Part shown: positions 21,321 to 32,916 of the stretch, piece by piece | Position numbering within the stretch: the stretch's first letter is position 1 | Layout: each line of letters starts with the position of its first letter | Source: Owenia fusiformis | Lineage: Eukaryota > Annelida > Polychaeta > Sabellida > Oweniidae | NCBI GenBank assembly: GCA_903813345.2 | Contig: CAIIXF020000006.1 | Location: 23,815,936-23,879,935 of the forward strand | Direction of reading: 5' to 3' | DNA: 64,000 nucleotides | Notes under the pieces: generated by a model | The model's database searches: none | What the model was told of the DNA's origin: nothing | The model's input: only the letters and a program-made list of their open reading frames with translations | Made by a program: the position numbers and the translations under genes

Positions 21321-22830
21321 ATAGTAAATCACATACAACAAGTTAACATAATGTCACTTACTACTTAAGGAAAAGTCGGTTATAGAGCAATAAATGTCAT
21401 TTGATGAGATAAAATATATTAATTCTAAGTAATACTAAAATATAAGTCAGTTATATATCATAAATCTAAGGCATCATGCGACCGCACGCCTTTGCAACCT
21501 GGCACATGTATGTATAAATTGGCAATCATAATTTCCAATTTTCTCTCATCGTCCAAATTTAAAAACGTTGGTACTTTAGTTCAGATTTTGTGAAAAGTCC
21601 TGTCGTTTTACATGACGTTATGCAGTGTAACATTACATGGTTCGCATCCTCTATTAATTGTTATTACACAGTATGGACAGTCTATCATCAACCGCTGGGC
21701 GCTCGAATCTTCCCGACCCAATGCATAGTGTCGCAACGCCACACCTCATGCTCGAGAACGCCCCCTCTATCCATTAGGGAGATATTTGCTATTAATAATC
21801 TGTATGGCCTAAATTTATTGCGTCGATCCGGTCTCCGTCATTAATCATTTCAACGGTCCGCCCTCCATGTTCCCAGTGTAATAGCAGAAAGAGTGCCTGC
21901 TACCATTGACCTTGGCTCGAATGTTAAGTCAAGGTCAGTTGGAATTATGTTCAGATTGTAATATCAGTTACATTTCCAATAAGATACAGTTTTATACTCA
22001 ATCAGGCAGTATGTTACGACGCAAGGGAAAACTAATCCCCAGAGAATCACAATTCTACACGTCCACGTTAACAACGTGTACGCGTTCTCTTGAAACAAAT
22101 AGCTAGTTTTTGTCTGCATGAGACTATTAGTACTGAATATACAAAACTATTTATTATATGTTTTGCAAAACTTTGGACCAGAACTTTGGATCACCTCAAT
22201 ATAGACTAGTCTATAAAGATAACTTATCTGACTACTATGCATATGATGTGTACATGTACCTTTCTTTGCATAGCAAATGTTGTCAAGGTCAGCTGGAATT
22301 ATGTTCAGATTGCAATACCAGTTACATTTCCAATAAAGTTTTATACTCAATCAGGCAAGTATGTTACAACGCAAGAAAAAACTAATCCCCAGGCCCAGAG
22401 AATCACAATTCTACACGTCCACGTTAACAACGTATTGCCCATGAGAAAGAATGACATAAAAATGAATTGTTGTGACCAGATTAGAATTTTTCGGTACTCT
22501 ATCTTGGACGATGAACCTTAGCCATTTGGGACTAATGACATCAACAATTGTATCAAAACAAGACTTTGATCAGATCAAGAGATCAATGTTCAATGTTCAC
22601 TATATTTGAAATCTAACATTAGTGTTTAAAGGCAGGCTTAGCAATATTTACTTGAGAATATTACGGGTTCGCACAATATCTCGCCATGAATATCAATGGG
22701 TAAAAATCGAGATGTAATCTCTCAATAACAGTGAACGAGGTGAGAGTTGAAAATACAAAATGGGGTTTGGGGGTAAAGAATATAAACCCATGCCCTATGA
22801 CATTTGATCTATTAAAGTGTCACATTCATA
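21321..22830. repeat. Intergenic DNA with an internal ~150-bp direct duplication
   Basis: The block around 21930-22060 (GTCAAGGTCAGTTGGAATTA, ACATTTCCAATAA, ATACTCAATCAGGCA, CTACACGTCCACGTTAACAA) recurs at about 22280-22430. No exon was recognised, and the short open frames look random. Confidence 0.6.
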
Positions 22831-24728
22831 TACAGGGTGGTCCAAAAAATAGGACATTCGTATTTCAAAAATAAATATTGATTTTCTTGATGAATACAAG
22901 TCATATTTTATACCAATGGATAGGGAATTTACAGGGTGACCCAAAAAAATGCAACCCTCCATTTCGTCAATATTTTTCTTAAATGGAGGTAAATTGCTCT
23001 GAGATTTGGCACACAAGGATTTCATTCTATGTGGGATCCTTTTGCAAAGTTTTAATAATCATAGTCTTATATTGATAGAGTTATAGTTGTTTCAAAATAT
23101 GCTCCAGATATCGTCAATTTCGCTGAAAACAAACTTGCAATGTTCAAGGAAAACTGTTCATAACACGTATGCATTCTTCCCCATGGGTATGGCTCAAATT
23201 TTTGCAGCCATTGCTTATTGGAGTTCTGCAATTGCAGTAGGGTTATTTTCATACACATTAACCTTTAAATAACCCCGTATATAGAAGTCAAAGGCATTGA
23301 GAACAAGACTGTGGGATGACCATGGCTCCTCCGTCCTAGGAGAGATAATCTTATCATAGAAATGACTAGTGAGCCAGGCTATGCTATCATTAGAAGTGTG
23401 AGGAGTAGCTCCATCCTTCTAGAACCACTGTACTCTTGTCTATTGAAGCCTCTGTGTCACTCTAAAACTGCCTGGGAACGCCAATATTGTGCTGTGTGTT
23501 AACAGTAACAGTGTTGCCATTATCAACCTCAAACCAAAAGGGGCTGATGAGTTCATGTTTGGAAATTGGCAGACCAAGCTGTGCATTTAACAGAATGTAA
23601 GGGCCTGTGAAGCACTTTATTTGGAATTTGCGATCCCAGAACACATTATTTCTTGAGTTTACATGTTCAGAAAGAAGGGAATGTGACTCATCCGAAAACC
23701 TTACATTGGAAATGGACGACATTTGGAGCATATTTTGGAACGACCATAACTCTATCAATATAAGACTATGATTATTGAAACTTTGCGAGAGGATCCCACA
23801 TTGAATGAAGTCCTTGTGTGCCAAATTTCAGAGCAATTTACCTCCATTTAAGAAAAATATTCGAGAAATGGAGGGTTGCATTTTTTTGGGTCACCCTGTA
23901 CCCATCTTTAATTTGGTATACAATGTGTTTAAATTTACTATAATGTCTGTCAACCAGCGTCCACAATATAAATGACGTCATTTTTGTTTCAAAATGGGTT
24001 TTCCAAAACCTGCAAAAACTAAGTTTTGTGTAAACTTGATTTACATACACAGACTCTGCTCAATATGTCAACCATTTTGATCAATTATAACATTCAATTT
24101 TGGCTTAAACTGGTCAATGGCATCATGACTTGGCATCAATGACATGTTGTTGAGACAATGAATTCCGCTTCCCAACAATTCTATCCTTAACAAGGGACTG
24201 TTTCGAACAAGATGGGGCTAAAAGCAATAGTTCCCATACACGAGTGTCAAATGTTTAAAAGAAAATATGCTTCGATTCATCCTCATTAATCACTGCCTCC
24301 TTCAGATCACCCGATCACCCAACATCTGCGACTACCATGTATCTATTCAGTCCCTTAAGGACAGAAATTATTGAGAAGTGAAATTCATTGTCTCAACAGC
24401 ATACCAATGGTGCTTTTGACCAGTTTAGGCCAATATTGAGGGCTACAATTGATCAAAATGGTAGACATATTGAGCAGCGTTTGTTTATGTAAATCAAGTT
24501 GACAAAAATCTTGATTTTTGCAAGTTTTGGAAAACCCATTTTAAAACGAAAATGACGTCATTTATATTATGAGCGCTGGTTGACAGACATCATAATAAAT
24601 TTGAATTTATGATATACCAAATTAAAGATAAGTAAATTCCCTATCCACTGTTATAAAATGTGACATGTTCTCAGGGAGAAAATCAATATTTTTGAAATAC
24701 GAGTGTCGCATTTTTGGACCGCCCTGTA
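22831..24728. mobile_element. Outer TIR element interrupted by a second mariner-like element
   Basis: The left end TACAGGGTGGTCCAAAAAAT and its inverted partner ending GGACCGCCCTGTA at 24728 define the element. The terminal repeats continue for over 100 bp (AAAATCAATATT, GGATAGGGAATTTA). The inner half-palindromes about GGTTGACAGACATCATAATA show it is a foldback form. A separate element sits inside the left arm at 22930-23900. Confidence 0.75.
22930..23900 (-). pseudogene. Degenerate mariner-like element with transposase remnant
   Basis: The ends TACAGGGTGACCCAAAAAAA and its inverse TTTTTTTGGGTCACCCTGTA enclose 971 bp. Minus-strand translations show broken DDE transposase motifs: an FSDESHSLLSEHVNSRN region, then FWFEVDNGNTVTVN, then a frame with DGATPHTSNDSIAWLTSHFY and LNAFDFYIRGYLK. 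Stop codons and frameshifts break it. The family resembles the DDE_3-type mariners common in marine invertebrates. Not functional. Confidence 0.75.
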
Positions 24729-26212
24729 CATATTAGCACTTCTCAAAACATAAATTGTATATCTTTTACTAGCTTACAAGATATTCAAAGCATCTCATAC
24801 TTTCATAAAGTACAGCAGTACCAACCTTGGGGAAGGTACGATGATACGCTATGTCTTATTTTTAATTTTATAGAAAATGCACTTTCCATAATGTCATTGT
24901 TTTGTTAATCTCAAGAGTGTTAGGTAACAGGTCTTCTAGGCCTGCGGCGTGCGTCTACGCGGTAGCTAGGCGTCGTCGCCAGTCCAAAACAACAACAACA
25001 ACAACAACAACAACAAAACAATGAGTGTTTGTAAAATATAGTGACTTTTTATAATTGCGTTACAATAAGGTACTAGGCCAATCTTGGTCGGCGGCGTGCG
25101 TCTACGCGGTAGCTAGGCGTCGTCGTCAGTCAAAAAATATTGTTTGTTTGTAAGTAGTGATCATTTTCAATTTAACATTTACACAATTTGTATACATGTA
25201 TCTCCTTTATATAAAGGGCAATAAATGTATACATACATACATACATACAAAAGACATCTGTTTTATTTTGTTGTTTTTTTCCCGAAAAATATTCATTTCT
25301 GGGGCCATTGTTATTGTTACATTTCTGTCTTTCCGCTCTCTTTTTCAGAGGGTACCTTGACTAATGTTACGTCGTTGATGACGCCAAAAAATATACAGAA
25401 ACAGAAATGATTAATAGAAAATAAACATAACCTAATTATAAATAGACTTTGCTGTGTATTTTGACCCGAATGAAGAATTTAACCTGAACACTACCTTATC
25501 GATGTGTACTATTACTACGACCGACAACTGGGCGCTTATCAAATTCATTATTTTGGGTGTTTTTATAACCGCTTCTTTTTGAAATTGTAATTTGCACTAC
25601 AACTACTCCATATTCATTCTCGATCAAAATATATCCATCGACGATGATTATGCTTTGAATGGCAATTGCAACCATAACGGTATTTTGGTATTTTTGGTAT
25701 TGTGTCATTCTCCTTCGTGTAGACTATGACCCTGATAACTCAGTTCTAAACACTCATACTATTTACATTTATCATCCACAATAACATAATTGATAATCGT
25801 TGCATCAGTCTAAGGAGAGGAGAGAAAGCTGATGGACATAAAAAACTGACTTTCGGGAATCGGGACTTTCATGGTGAGCGTTCGTGAAAAGAAACACGGC
25901 CTTAGCGCTAATTATTTCATTTTTTTATTTTTTATATAATCGTAATGTTCGGTATGTCAGAGATATTGGTGTGTGATCCTTGCAGCAATGTCCATATTTT
26001 TCAAAATGAATTGCTTTGGAGATAAAATCACGAGTGGTGAAGCAATATCAAATAACTGGTTGGGGGATGGGGGTTCAAAACAAGACCATTGCAACCTTTT
26101 CTGGAACTTTTCAAAAGGGCTCAATTTTACGGGACCCCTGACCATCGACTCTAACACAGTTGTTAAAATAGGTAGTACATGGTCTTGAAGCACGACGTAA
26201 TTTTACTTGTAG
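24729..26212. other. Intergenic DNA upstream of gene A, with simple repeats and a duplicated motif
   Basis: A block GCGTGCGTCTACGCGGTAGC plus TAGGCGTCGTCG occurs at about 24950 and again at 25087. A (CAA)n run lies at about 24989-25014 and (CATA)n at about 25228-25248. No exon is supported before 26213. Confidence 0.55.
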
Positions 26213-29200
26213 ATTACAACCTCCAGGTGTCCCGGGAGTACATCGTCCAGAAGAGGCTTATCTCGCATCAACGTGGACTCTCGCCTGGTCTAACGTTCAC
26301 TTCACTTTATACAACACCATGGAGGGGCAGGTAAGTGAATCCCAAAGTCATCATATGAAAACTGAATTTTGAACAAATTGTTTGGAATAAAATGTTGAAA
26401 AGGAAAAATGATGGCGTCGTTGGATAACTTTTTAAAGCAACTTGGAAACAAGCGAAGAAGTTATTAAACTAAAACAGTTTGAGCTAATGTCTATGGTGTT
26501 TAAACTGCTTCTTTATTCGGTACATTAAATATTCCATAAATACTAAATAAAACAAACAATTTACCAAACCTTTACCAAATCTATCGAATGTTTTTTTATT
26601 TTATCGAATGTAATAATCTATACAATTTATATTCGCTAAATAGTTTCACTTGTTCTTTGTGTTGGCATTCACATTTGATATTTATACACACAGTGTACAT
26701 GTATTTGTGTGATGCAGCGAATCTATTTGTTTTCCTTAACGCACGTATAATTCAATTAATTATTTGTACATTCGGTATTTAAATTATTTATATTCGGTAA
26801 ATACCGGCTTTCGGTAAAATGCATTAACTATGTCATAGAAAAATAAACCATTCGGTAAATATAGGCAAACTTATTTTGGTAGGGTTCAAATAGAAATTCA
26901 ATATTGTGCATATAATGTGTTACTCTTAAGGAATACCTTAACAATTTACGCAAAAAACATGTCATTTAGCGAATGAAATATGTAATTTAATGCACATAGT
27001 ATTAAGTGATTGGCTATTTTGAAAACTTAATTTGCTGTAACAAACACATAAACGTTTTTACCGAATGGAAAATGATTTAGCGAATATTAATATTTCATAT
27101 ATCGAATATATTTGAATTTAATGAATAAAGAAGCAAAAATAATGCCATAAATGTCAGTCTGCGTGGCTTATGCTAATCTAGCAATATACAATGTTGTCAT
27201 CGTGAAATCTTAAAATGAGAACGTATAGGTAGATCATAAACAGTTTATTGTTCAAAAGAATACGACACAAAGAAATCAATAAAAAGTAAAAATAAAAAAA
27301 CATTTGAACACGGTATCATACTGAAGAGGTGAAAGCTAAAAATTGTGATTTTATTATACAGATTTTATTAATTCGAAAACAAAACATTTAACAACTTTTC
27401 CTAGGCTTATATCTAATTCATTTAATTGATTTTTAGGGTATTGCATTGCTGTTGGTGATATCGCTAGCAGTATTTGGATTATGTAGATCGAATCCGATCA
27501 GTAGAGGACCTAACGACTCCAAGTCCATGCTAAAAGAACACCTCAGATATGCCCCAAAGAACTACAAAGGTACGTAAATTCACGTGTATCACGAATTCAA
27601 TGTTAATTGCGAAATATGAGTACAATTGATCGAATCATTCTTGAAATCTTTGGACCGGTACACCCATTTCTATGAGATAATACATAAGGAAAGGGAAACT
27701 TTGTCTTTAAATGTTGTCAAAACTTTAAAAGACGATTTCGCAAGTTACTATTGGTAGAATGTTCCCAGGAATACAGGCTTTACTGTACATTTACATGCGT
27801 TTACTTATCCCACTTTAGTATGACATTAGAGATGCATTATACCATAGGTTTCTCGCCCAGACAATCAATGATGTCCCCTTGTCATTGCTTATATAATATC
27901 TCACATAGCATGGATATATCTTGAGAATAACTTCCGGGTATATTATTGCCGAAATATTTATATAATCAACAGAACAACCAACCTCCAGAATTAAACACAA
28001 TCGATTCCTCGGCTAGTGAGGGGAATAATCCCCGTTGAGTCACACAAGCGCCCAAACGTGCCTTGAACCAAGCAACCAATCAGGTTCATGATAAACAAAT
28101 TCAACGACTAATCAGATAACATGGGGATTTTCCCGGTATATTTAAACTTCAGATTGAATTATAGGTCAGCACAATGGCAAAATTAACACTGAAAGCGGGG
28201 GATTTGAGACTTCTTCTTCCAAAAGGTCCAGAGGGGTCCTGAATGTGCTATCCTAGAGCCTCTTATATAATATGTATACACTTACGTACAGTAACTGAAG
28301 TTATTTTGTCATCGAATGCAGAACTGTTCTTATTTTCACTAATGCATTCCTCGAATGTCTGGTTTTGTGTTCTAAAATGAATTGTTTTCGTTGATGTTGC
28401 CTTCCATTCTTTTAAACATGTAGTAATACCATGATAACGTCTGTTCTGGTGGCTCCCTGAGTATGATAAAGTAAATTGGTTACTGGTATCCAAACCTTTC
28501 AAAGTCAATGAAATATATGTGCCGATCAAAACATATTGTTTTGAAGTTACATTACGAAATGTAAATGACTGTACAAAAGCTTGAAGATCATCGTGTGATA
28601 GTTTTGGTTTTAGAATGTATTTGGTTAAACTTTTTTCTTAGTGTCTTTAGAAAATAAAGCATGGTTGAGGAGCCACATTTTGGCATTCTGTTATATAAGA
28701 CCAACTGTCTATTGAAATTTTTAGTGAAATCATATCTTTCAAATCATAGACTTCAAGTTACACGTAAAGTTAATGGTGAACTATCATCAGTCTCAAATGA
28801 ATATTTCATTAATTAATAGTTCGGTACCCCATCGAAAACAGTGGCATCTTGAAAATGTTGAAAATGTCATATGTATAAGGAAAGTTTCGTGTCCCTAAGC
28901 CATCATAATTAACATACCTTCTTTTGCAGAGGTAGTTTTCCCTTGAGACAATAACTTAAAGAGGCTTTAAGGATGACAAAATAATATCCAAACGCTGATA
29001 AATTCAAACGGCTATTCGGGAAATAAAAGACAAATATTCAGTATTTATTTTTTGTAATTTCAGACCATCCAGATGGATATTGGTTTGGCACCCAAAATCT
29101 AAACTGTATGATGGGCTGGTGGTTCCATAGAGCTCGCCGCGATGTTGCGCCTGCACGCCACACATTGACCTATGCCCATCGTTTGGTATTTTATGGCGGG

Positions 29201-29560
29201 AAGGTATTCGAATGGGGCGTAACATCTAAAATGACATATAATGTTGGATACGACCCATCAAAACCTCATTGTGAAATAACATGGGAAGAGCAACCTGCAG
29301 GAAGATCAAACTGTAGTCACGTAGACATGGTCGAATTTACGAAATCTTACCCGGATAATTATGGCATGTACAATGCCTTCACCAACAATTGCCACCATTT
29401 TGCAAATTACTTTTCCCATCGTCTTATAAGTGGCCAATGCGGAATGCAGGACAACGCCTGGCAGGAATTTATGCGCCATCTATGGCAGGGACTATCGTCT
29501 GTTGTTAATATTGACTTCACCATTTTAATACCAGACGGAGGAAGACCAGCTAGATCATAG
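26213..29560 (+). CDS. Gene A: small secreted protein with His...NCHHF signature, permuted papain-fold-like
   Basis: 5' UTR plus start in exon 26213-26330 (coding from ATG at 26319, context ACCATGG), then 27437-27569 and 29064-29560 (TAG); 213 residues, junction phases 0 and 1. The start is set by MEGQ joining GIALLLVISLAVFGLCRS, a good signal peptide. The mature part has a TLTYAHRLVFYGGKVFEWG segment (His87) and a later YNAFTNNCHHFANYF (Cys158). His before Asn-Cys-x-x-Phe is the order seen in circularly permuted NlpC/P60-like families such as LRAT and PPPDE, which act as acyltransferases, amidases or thiol peptidases. Additional Cys (63, 118, 132, 174) fit a disulfide-bonded extracellular form. 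The family link is inference from the motif alone. An AATAAA at 29856-29861 is a plausible polyadenylation signal. Confidence 0.7.
28275..28525 (-). other. Possible minus-strand exon within gene A intron 2
   Basis: An open frame on the minus strand reads IGTYISLTLKGLDTSNQFTL through KNSSAFDDKITSVTV and is followed by a consensus donor (GTAC then GTAAGT). I do not recognise the product and see no partner exons. It may be a stray exon, a gene fragment or chance. Confidence 0.2.
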
Positions 29561-31167
29561 ATTTGAATACTAGTAGACGGCATGTATTCTTCTCGATAAA
29601 CTCCTTGAAACTATATATTCATGAACGACATTACGTGCTGAAAGGAATGCGTGTAGTGGAAACATAAATCTATGCTTTGAGAAAAAGCATGCATGAAACA
29701 TGTGAAAGGTTCCGAAATTACAAGCCATCTTGTCAAAAATATCGAATGGTACCACAAATATTGACAATGTTTGAAAACACATAAATGAGTTGGATATTGT
29801 AAAGACACATATTTATCGTGCATTGCATGTGATCATCCTTATTTATTGAGGTGTGAATAAATCAAATGAAAAATATTTTAATTACTTTTATTATGCAAAT
29901 AATAATTTGTCACTCATGGAGCAAATTGTTACTGCTTAATATATGGTGAATGACAAATTAGGTTTTATAAGTATGAGAATAGCATGATGTCTTGATATTT
30001 TAGCGTAACGTCGTTTGAAAAGTGACGGCGGTGATTGAAAAAAACGATGTAAAGATAAAACCGCAACGAAATGTTTGTAGATTTCTTCGAAGAACTAAAA
30101 AATGATCGGACATATGTAATAAATTACGTAGCATAACGTAATTTGATGGTTGATCTCCAATATGCTATATTCGTTCAATGTTTAACTGAAATAGATGTAA
30201 GAGACATCTACATTATATCATTTTTTTTAATTTTCTTATTTTCTAAGGGTGTATTATTTCGAGGTCTCCTCTGCCGAAGGCAGCGCGAAGTAGGAGCGTA
30301 GCGACTACTTTGCGGGAGACCTCGAACCATTGATCACGTTTGCTCCTGTAATTATTCACTTCTTCACCTCTTTAAAATGTGATTTCAATCAGTTGATCAA
30401 AAGTTCGGACTTTGACCTCAAATTCAAATATTAATATTTATAAGAAAAAATACTGACTCATTGATATATTTTTAAAAGTCTTTTAAATAAAGTGAAATGA
30501 AGCCAAAATCAGCTAAAATTATGCAATGTCGTAAAATGGCGTGACTGGAATATGATGCAATCACCCGTGACGTCAGACACGTATTGCCACATCAACAACT
30601 AAACAAACAATTAATATAGACTTCACTGATTGGTTTAAAGATTCTTCGCATCATTTGTGACGTCATTAACATGTTACCCAACCAACAACTAAACAAATAA
30701 CAAATAGGCATATAGGTTCGTTCAGTGCCACGCTCTTGAATCAGTTATAAACAGGGATAATCAACAGATATGAGAGGGTCAGGCATTTTTTTGACTTGGA
30801 GACCTCGATTCGAGGAGTTTGCTGCATTTTCTTGTTTTTAATTATGTATAAATCAAATAATATATTCAACATTACATCCATAGGATGCTATCATATGTTA
30901 TCAGGAGGTCGAAACGCGTGGAGTATTTTCGTTTCGTACAACCGGAAATACTCGAAAACAACTGAAGCCACCTATATTCAAGAACTCTGTTAGATATTTG
31001 GGTAAGGAGCTTTGTCAGCTGTTGGTGAGTTCCTACATTGTCGCTTAAATATCTGCTTCTGGTCTGACGTTGATGCCCAAAAGAAATGTATATATCGTTT
31101 CTATGCGAACATCTGCCAGTCTGAACACTTGTATATTTATAGATATTACTACAATTCAGCGTATGTA
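29561..31167. other. Intergenic region with hairpin at 30258-30326
   Basis: This holds the 3' UTR of gene A, then non-coding DNA. A 69-bp palindrome has ends TTCGAGGTCTCC and GGAGACCTCGAA and an internal CTGCCGAAGGCAG stem. The segment at 29838-29900, including the AATAAA, recurs at about 33281-33345. Confidence 0.55.
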
Positions 31168-32461
31168 CGAGGGAAGATCCAAAAGTTTCCGGCCTAACAT
31201 AGTTCTAGTTGATGGATTTTCAAAATGATAGTGTCATTTTTCAATGTAGTCTCCCTGTACTTCGATGCACTTGGCCCATCTTCTTGGCAGCATCTCAAGT
31301 CCAGTTCTGAAGAAATCAGGAGCATGACCCTCCAACCACTGGTTAACAGCTATCTTGACCTCATCATCATCATCATAGCGTTGCCCTCGTAGAGATTTTT
31401 TGAGTTTCCCAAATAGGTAATAGTCACTGGGTGCTTGATCTGGAGAATAGGGTGCGTGCGGTAATAATTCCAGATGGCATTCTTCCGCTGCATCACGAGC
31501 AACTTGGCTTGTGTGAACAGGTGCATTGTCCTGTTGATGCAAAACTCCAAGACGGACTTTGTGTGGCCTGGTTTCATCAAGTCTAGCTTTTAAAGTACGC
31601 AACAAAGCAGCATAATATTCTCCGTTCATTGTAGTACCTCTTGGAAGGTAGTCTACTAAGATAGGACCTTCACAGTCCCAGAAAATAGTGGCCATCATCT
31701 TTTTGTTGGATGGGGTGGTGCGAAACTTCTTTGGGGGTGGAGACCCCATATGTTTCCATTGCATTGACTCATGTTTGGTTGAAGGCTCAAAATGACGCAC
31801 CCATGTTTCATCACAAGTGACTATTCTCTCCATAAAACCTTGTGGATCAGTGTTATACATGTCCAAAAGCTCTCTTGCAACAGCAACTCGTTTTGTTTTC
31901 ATGTCCTCTGTGAGCATACGGGGCACCCATCTTGAGCTTAACTTTTGCATGTGTAAATCTTCATGAATTATTCTACAAACGGTACCATATGATAATCCAG
32001 TTTCTTCTACAAGTTCACGTATAGATTTCCGCCTATCTTCCAATATTGTTCGATGTACAAGATCAACATTTCTATCTGTAGTGACATCTTTAGGTCTTCC
32101 AGAACGTGGTGCATCATCAATTGATTCCCGTCCACGTTTAAATTCAGCCACCCAAAATTTTACAGTAGAATAGGAGGGAGCACATTCCCCATACACATCC
32201 TTAAGTCTATCGTAGATTTCATGCCCTCCATTTTCTTCTTGATATAGAAACTTTATCACATCTCTATATTCAGTTTTCTCCATTGTGCAGCCACTGTGAC
32301 CTGACCTCATTATGAATATTCTCAAAATGAGGCTGTGACCCCTAGAGGTTAATCATATGCATAAATTATGTTCATACATAAGCAACATTTGAACTGTGAA
32401 GAATGGTTGCTCTCAGACATCGGGAACTATGTTAGGCCGGAAACTTTTGGATCTTCCCTCG
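31168..32461 (-). mobile_element. Complete mariner transposon
   Basis: 1294 bp with 38-bp terminal inverted repeats that match perfectly by eye (starting CGAGGGAAGATCCAAAAGTT) and TA target duplications at 31166-31167 and 32462-32463. It encodes one uninterrupted transposase on the minus strand. Perfect ends plus an intact frame point to a recent, possibly autonomous insertion. Confidence 0.95.
31234..32283 (-). CDS. Mariner transposase (DD34D), intact
   Basis: Cut-and-paste transposase of 349 residues. The start is taken at MEKTEYRD (32283) since 345-350 residues is the usual length. Two helix-turn-helix segments lie at about residues 5-50 and 85-110, the latter with SIRELVEETGLSYGTVCRII. 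The linker WVPRMLTE is at about 119-126. The catalytic triad is Asp158 (VTCDETW), Asp252 (HQQDNAPVHTS) and Asp287 (YSPDQAPSDYYLF), with 34 residues between the last two, as expected for mariner. No stops or frameshifts. The flanking terminal repeats match it in orientation. It acts in the nucleus on its own ends. Confidence 0.95.
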   Translation of the reverse strand: MEKTEYRDVIKFLYQEENGGHEIYDRLKDVYGECAPSYSTVKFWVAEFKRGRESIDDAPRSGRPKDVTTDRNVDLVHRTILEDRRKSIRELVEETGLSYGTVCRIIHEDLHMQKLSSRWVPRMLTEDMKTKRVAVARELLDMYNTDPQGFMERIVTCDETWVRHFEPSTKHESMQWKHMGSPPPKKFRTTPSNKKMMATIFWDCEGPILVDYLPRGTTMNGEYYAALLRTLKARLDETRPHKVRLGVLHQQDNAPVHTSQVARDAAEECHLELLPHAPYSPDQAPSDYYLFGKLKKSLRGQRYDDDDEVKIAVNQWLEGHAPDFFRTGLEMLPRRWAKCIEVQGDYIEK

Positions 32462-32562
32462 TATCTATATATGTCTGGGTTATTATCATTTCAACAAAAG
32501 CGAAGCCGTCGATGATGAGTGGTGGAGTATTGGAGTGTTAGTTATTCCACCATGGGGAGAAT

Positions 32563-32916
32563 TCAGGTTGTTTCAGCCACGCCAACTAAACAGGAGGCTG
32601 TGCCCATAGCAGGTTTCACGAATACGGGGAAGCTCTTGTTCGCACTAAGAGGCGTATGATTTTTTTTGGCAAAATCAAATCTCGTGACATCAGTACAATC
32701 ATAGGCGACATTAACACTCGCCTTACTACCCACTAATTGGCGGGTGTAGTATTTGTTGAGGCAGACGTAAGAACCTTCAAACGATGGGCCTGTAAGATGC
32801 GGATGCGTTGCCACCAGTGCTGCCTGGACAATACCACCCAAATCGGCAATACCGACTACACATCCTATGGATTCCCTATCAATGATGACACAGCAGTTTG
32901 AATATATAATACTCAA
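32563..32916 (-). CDS. Unrecognised Cys-containing open frame (exon or gene fragment)
   Basis: About 110 codons on the minus strand with protein-like composition (NCCVIIDRESIGCVVGIADL, GPSFEGSYVCLNKYYTRQLV) and a stop at 32563. It has no ATG near its 5' end, so it would be a terminal exon or a fragment. It sits about 100 bp from the mariner. I do not recognise the family; no partner exon was found upstream on this strand. Confidence 0.3.
   Translation of the reverse strand: MSIIYSNCCVIIDRESIGCVVGIADLGGIVQAALVATHPHLTGPSFEGSYVCLNKYYTRQLVGSKASVNVAYDCTDVTRFDFAKKNHTPLSANKSFPVFVKPAMGTASCLVGVAETT

Noticed and set aside
25973-26193. Overlapping open frames of 71 and 78 codons upstream of gene A
   Set aside because: Neither has a splice context or motif; likely chance in the gene A promoter region.
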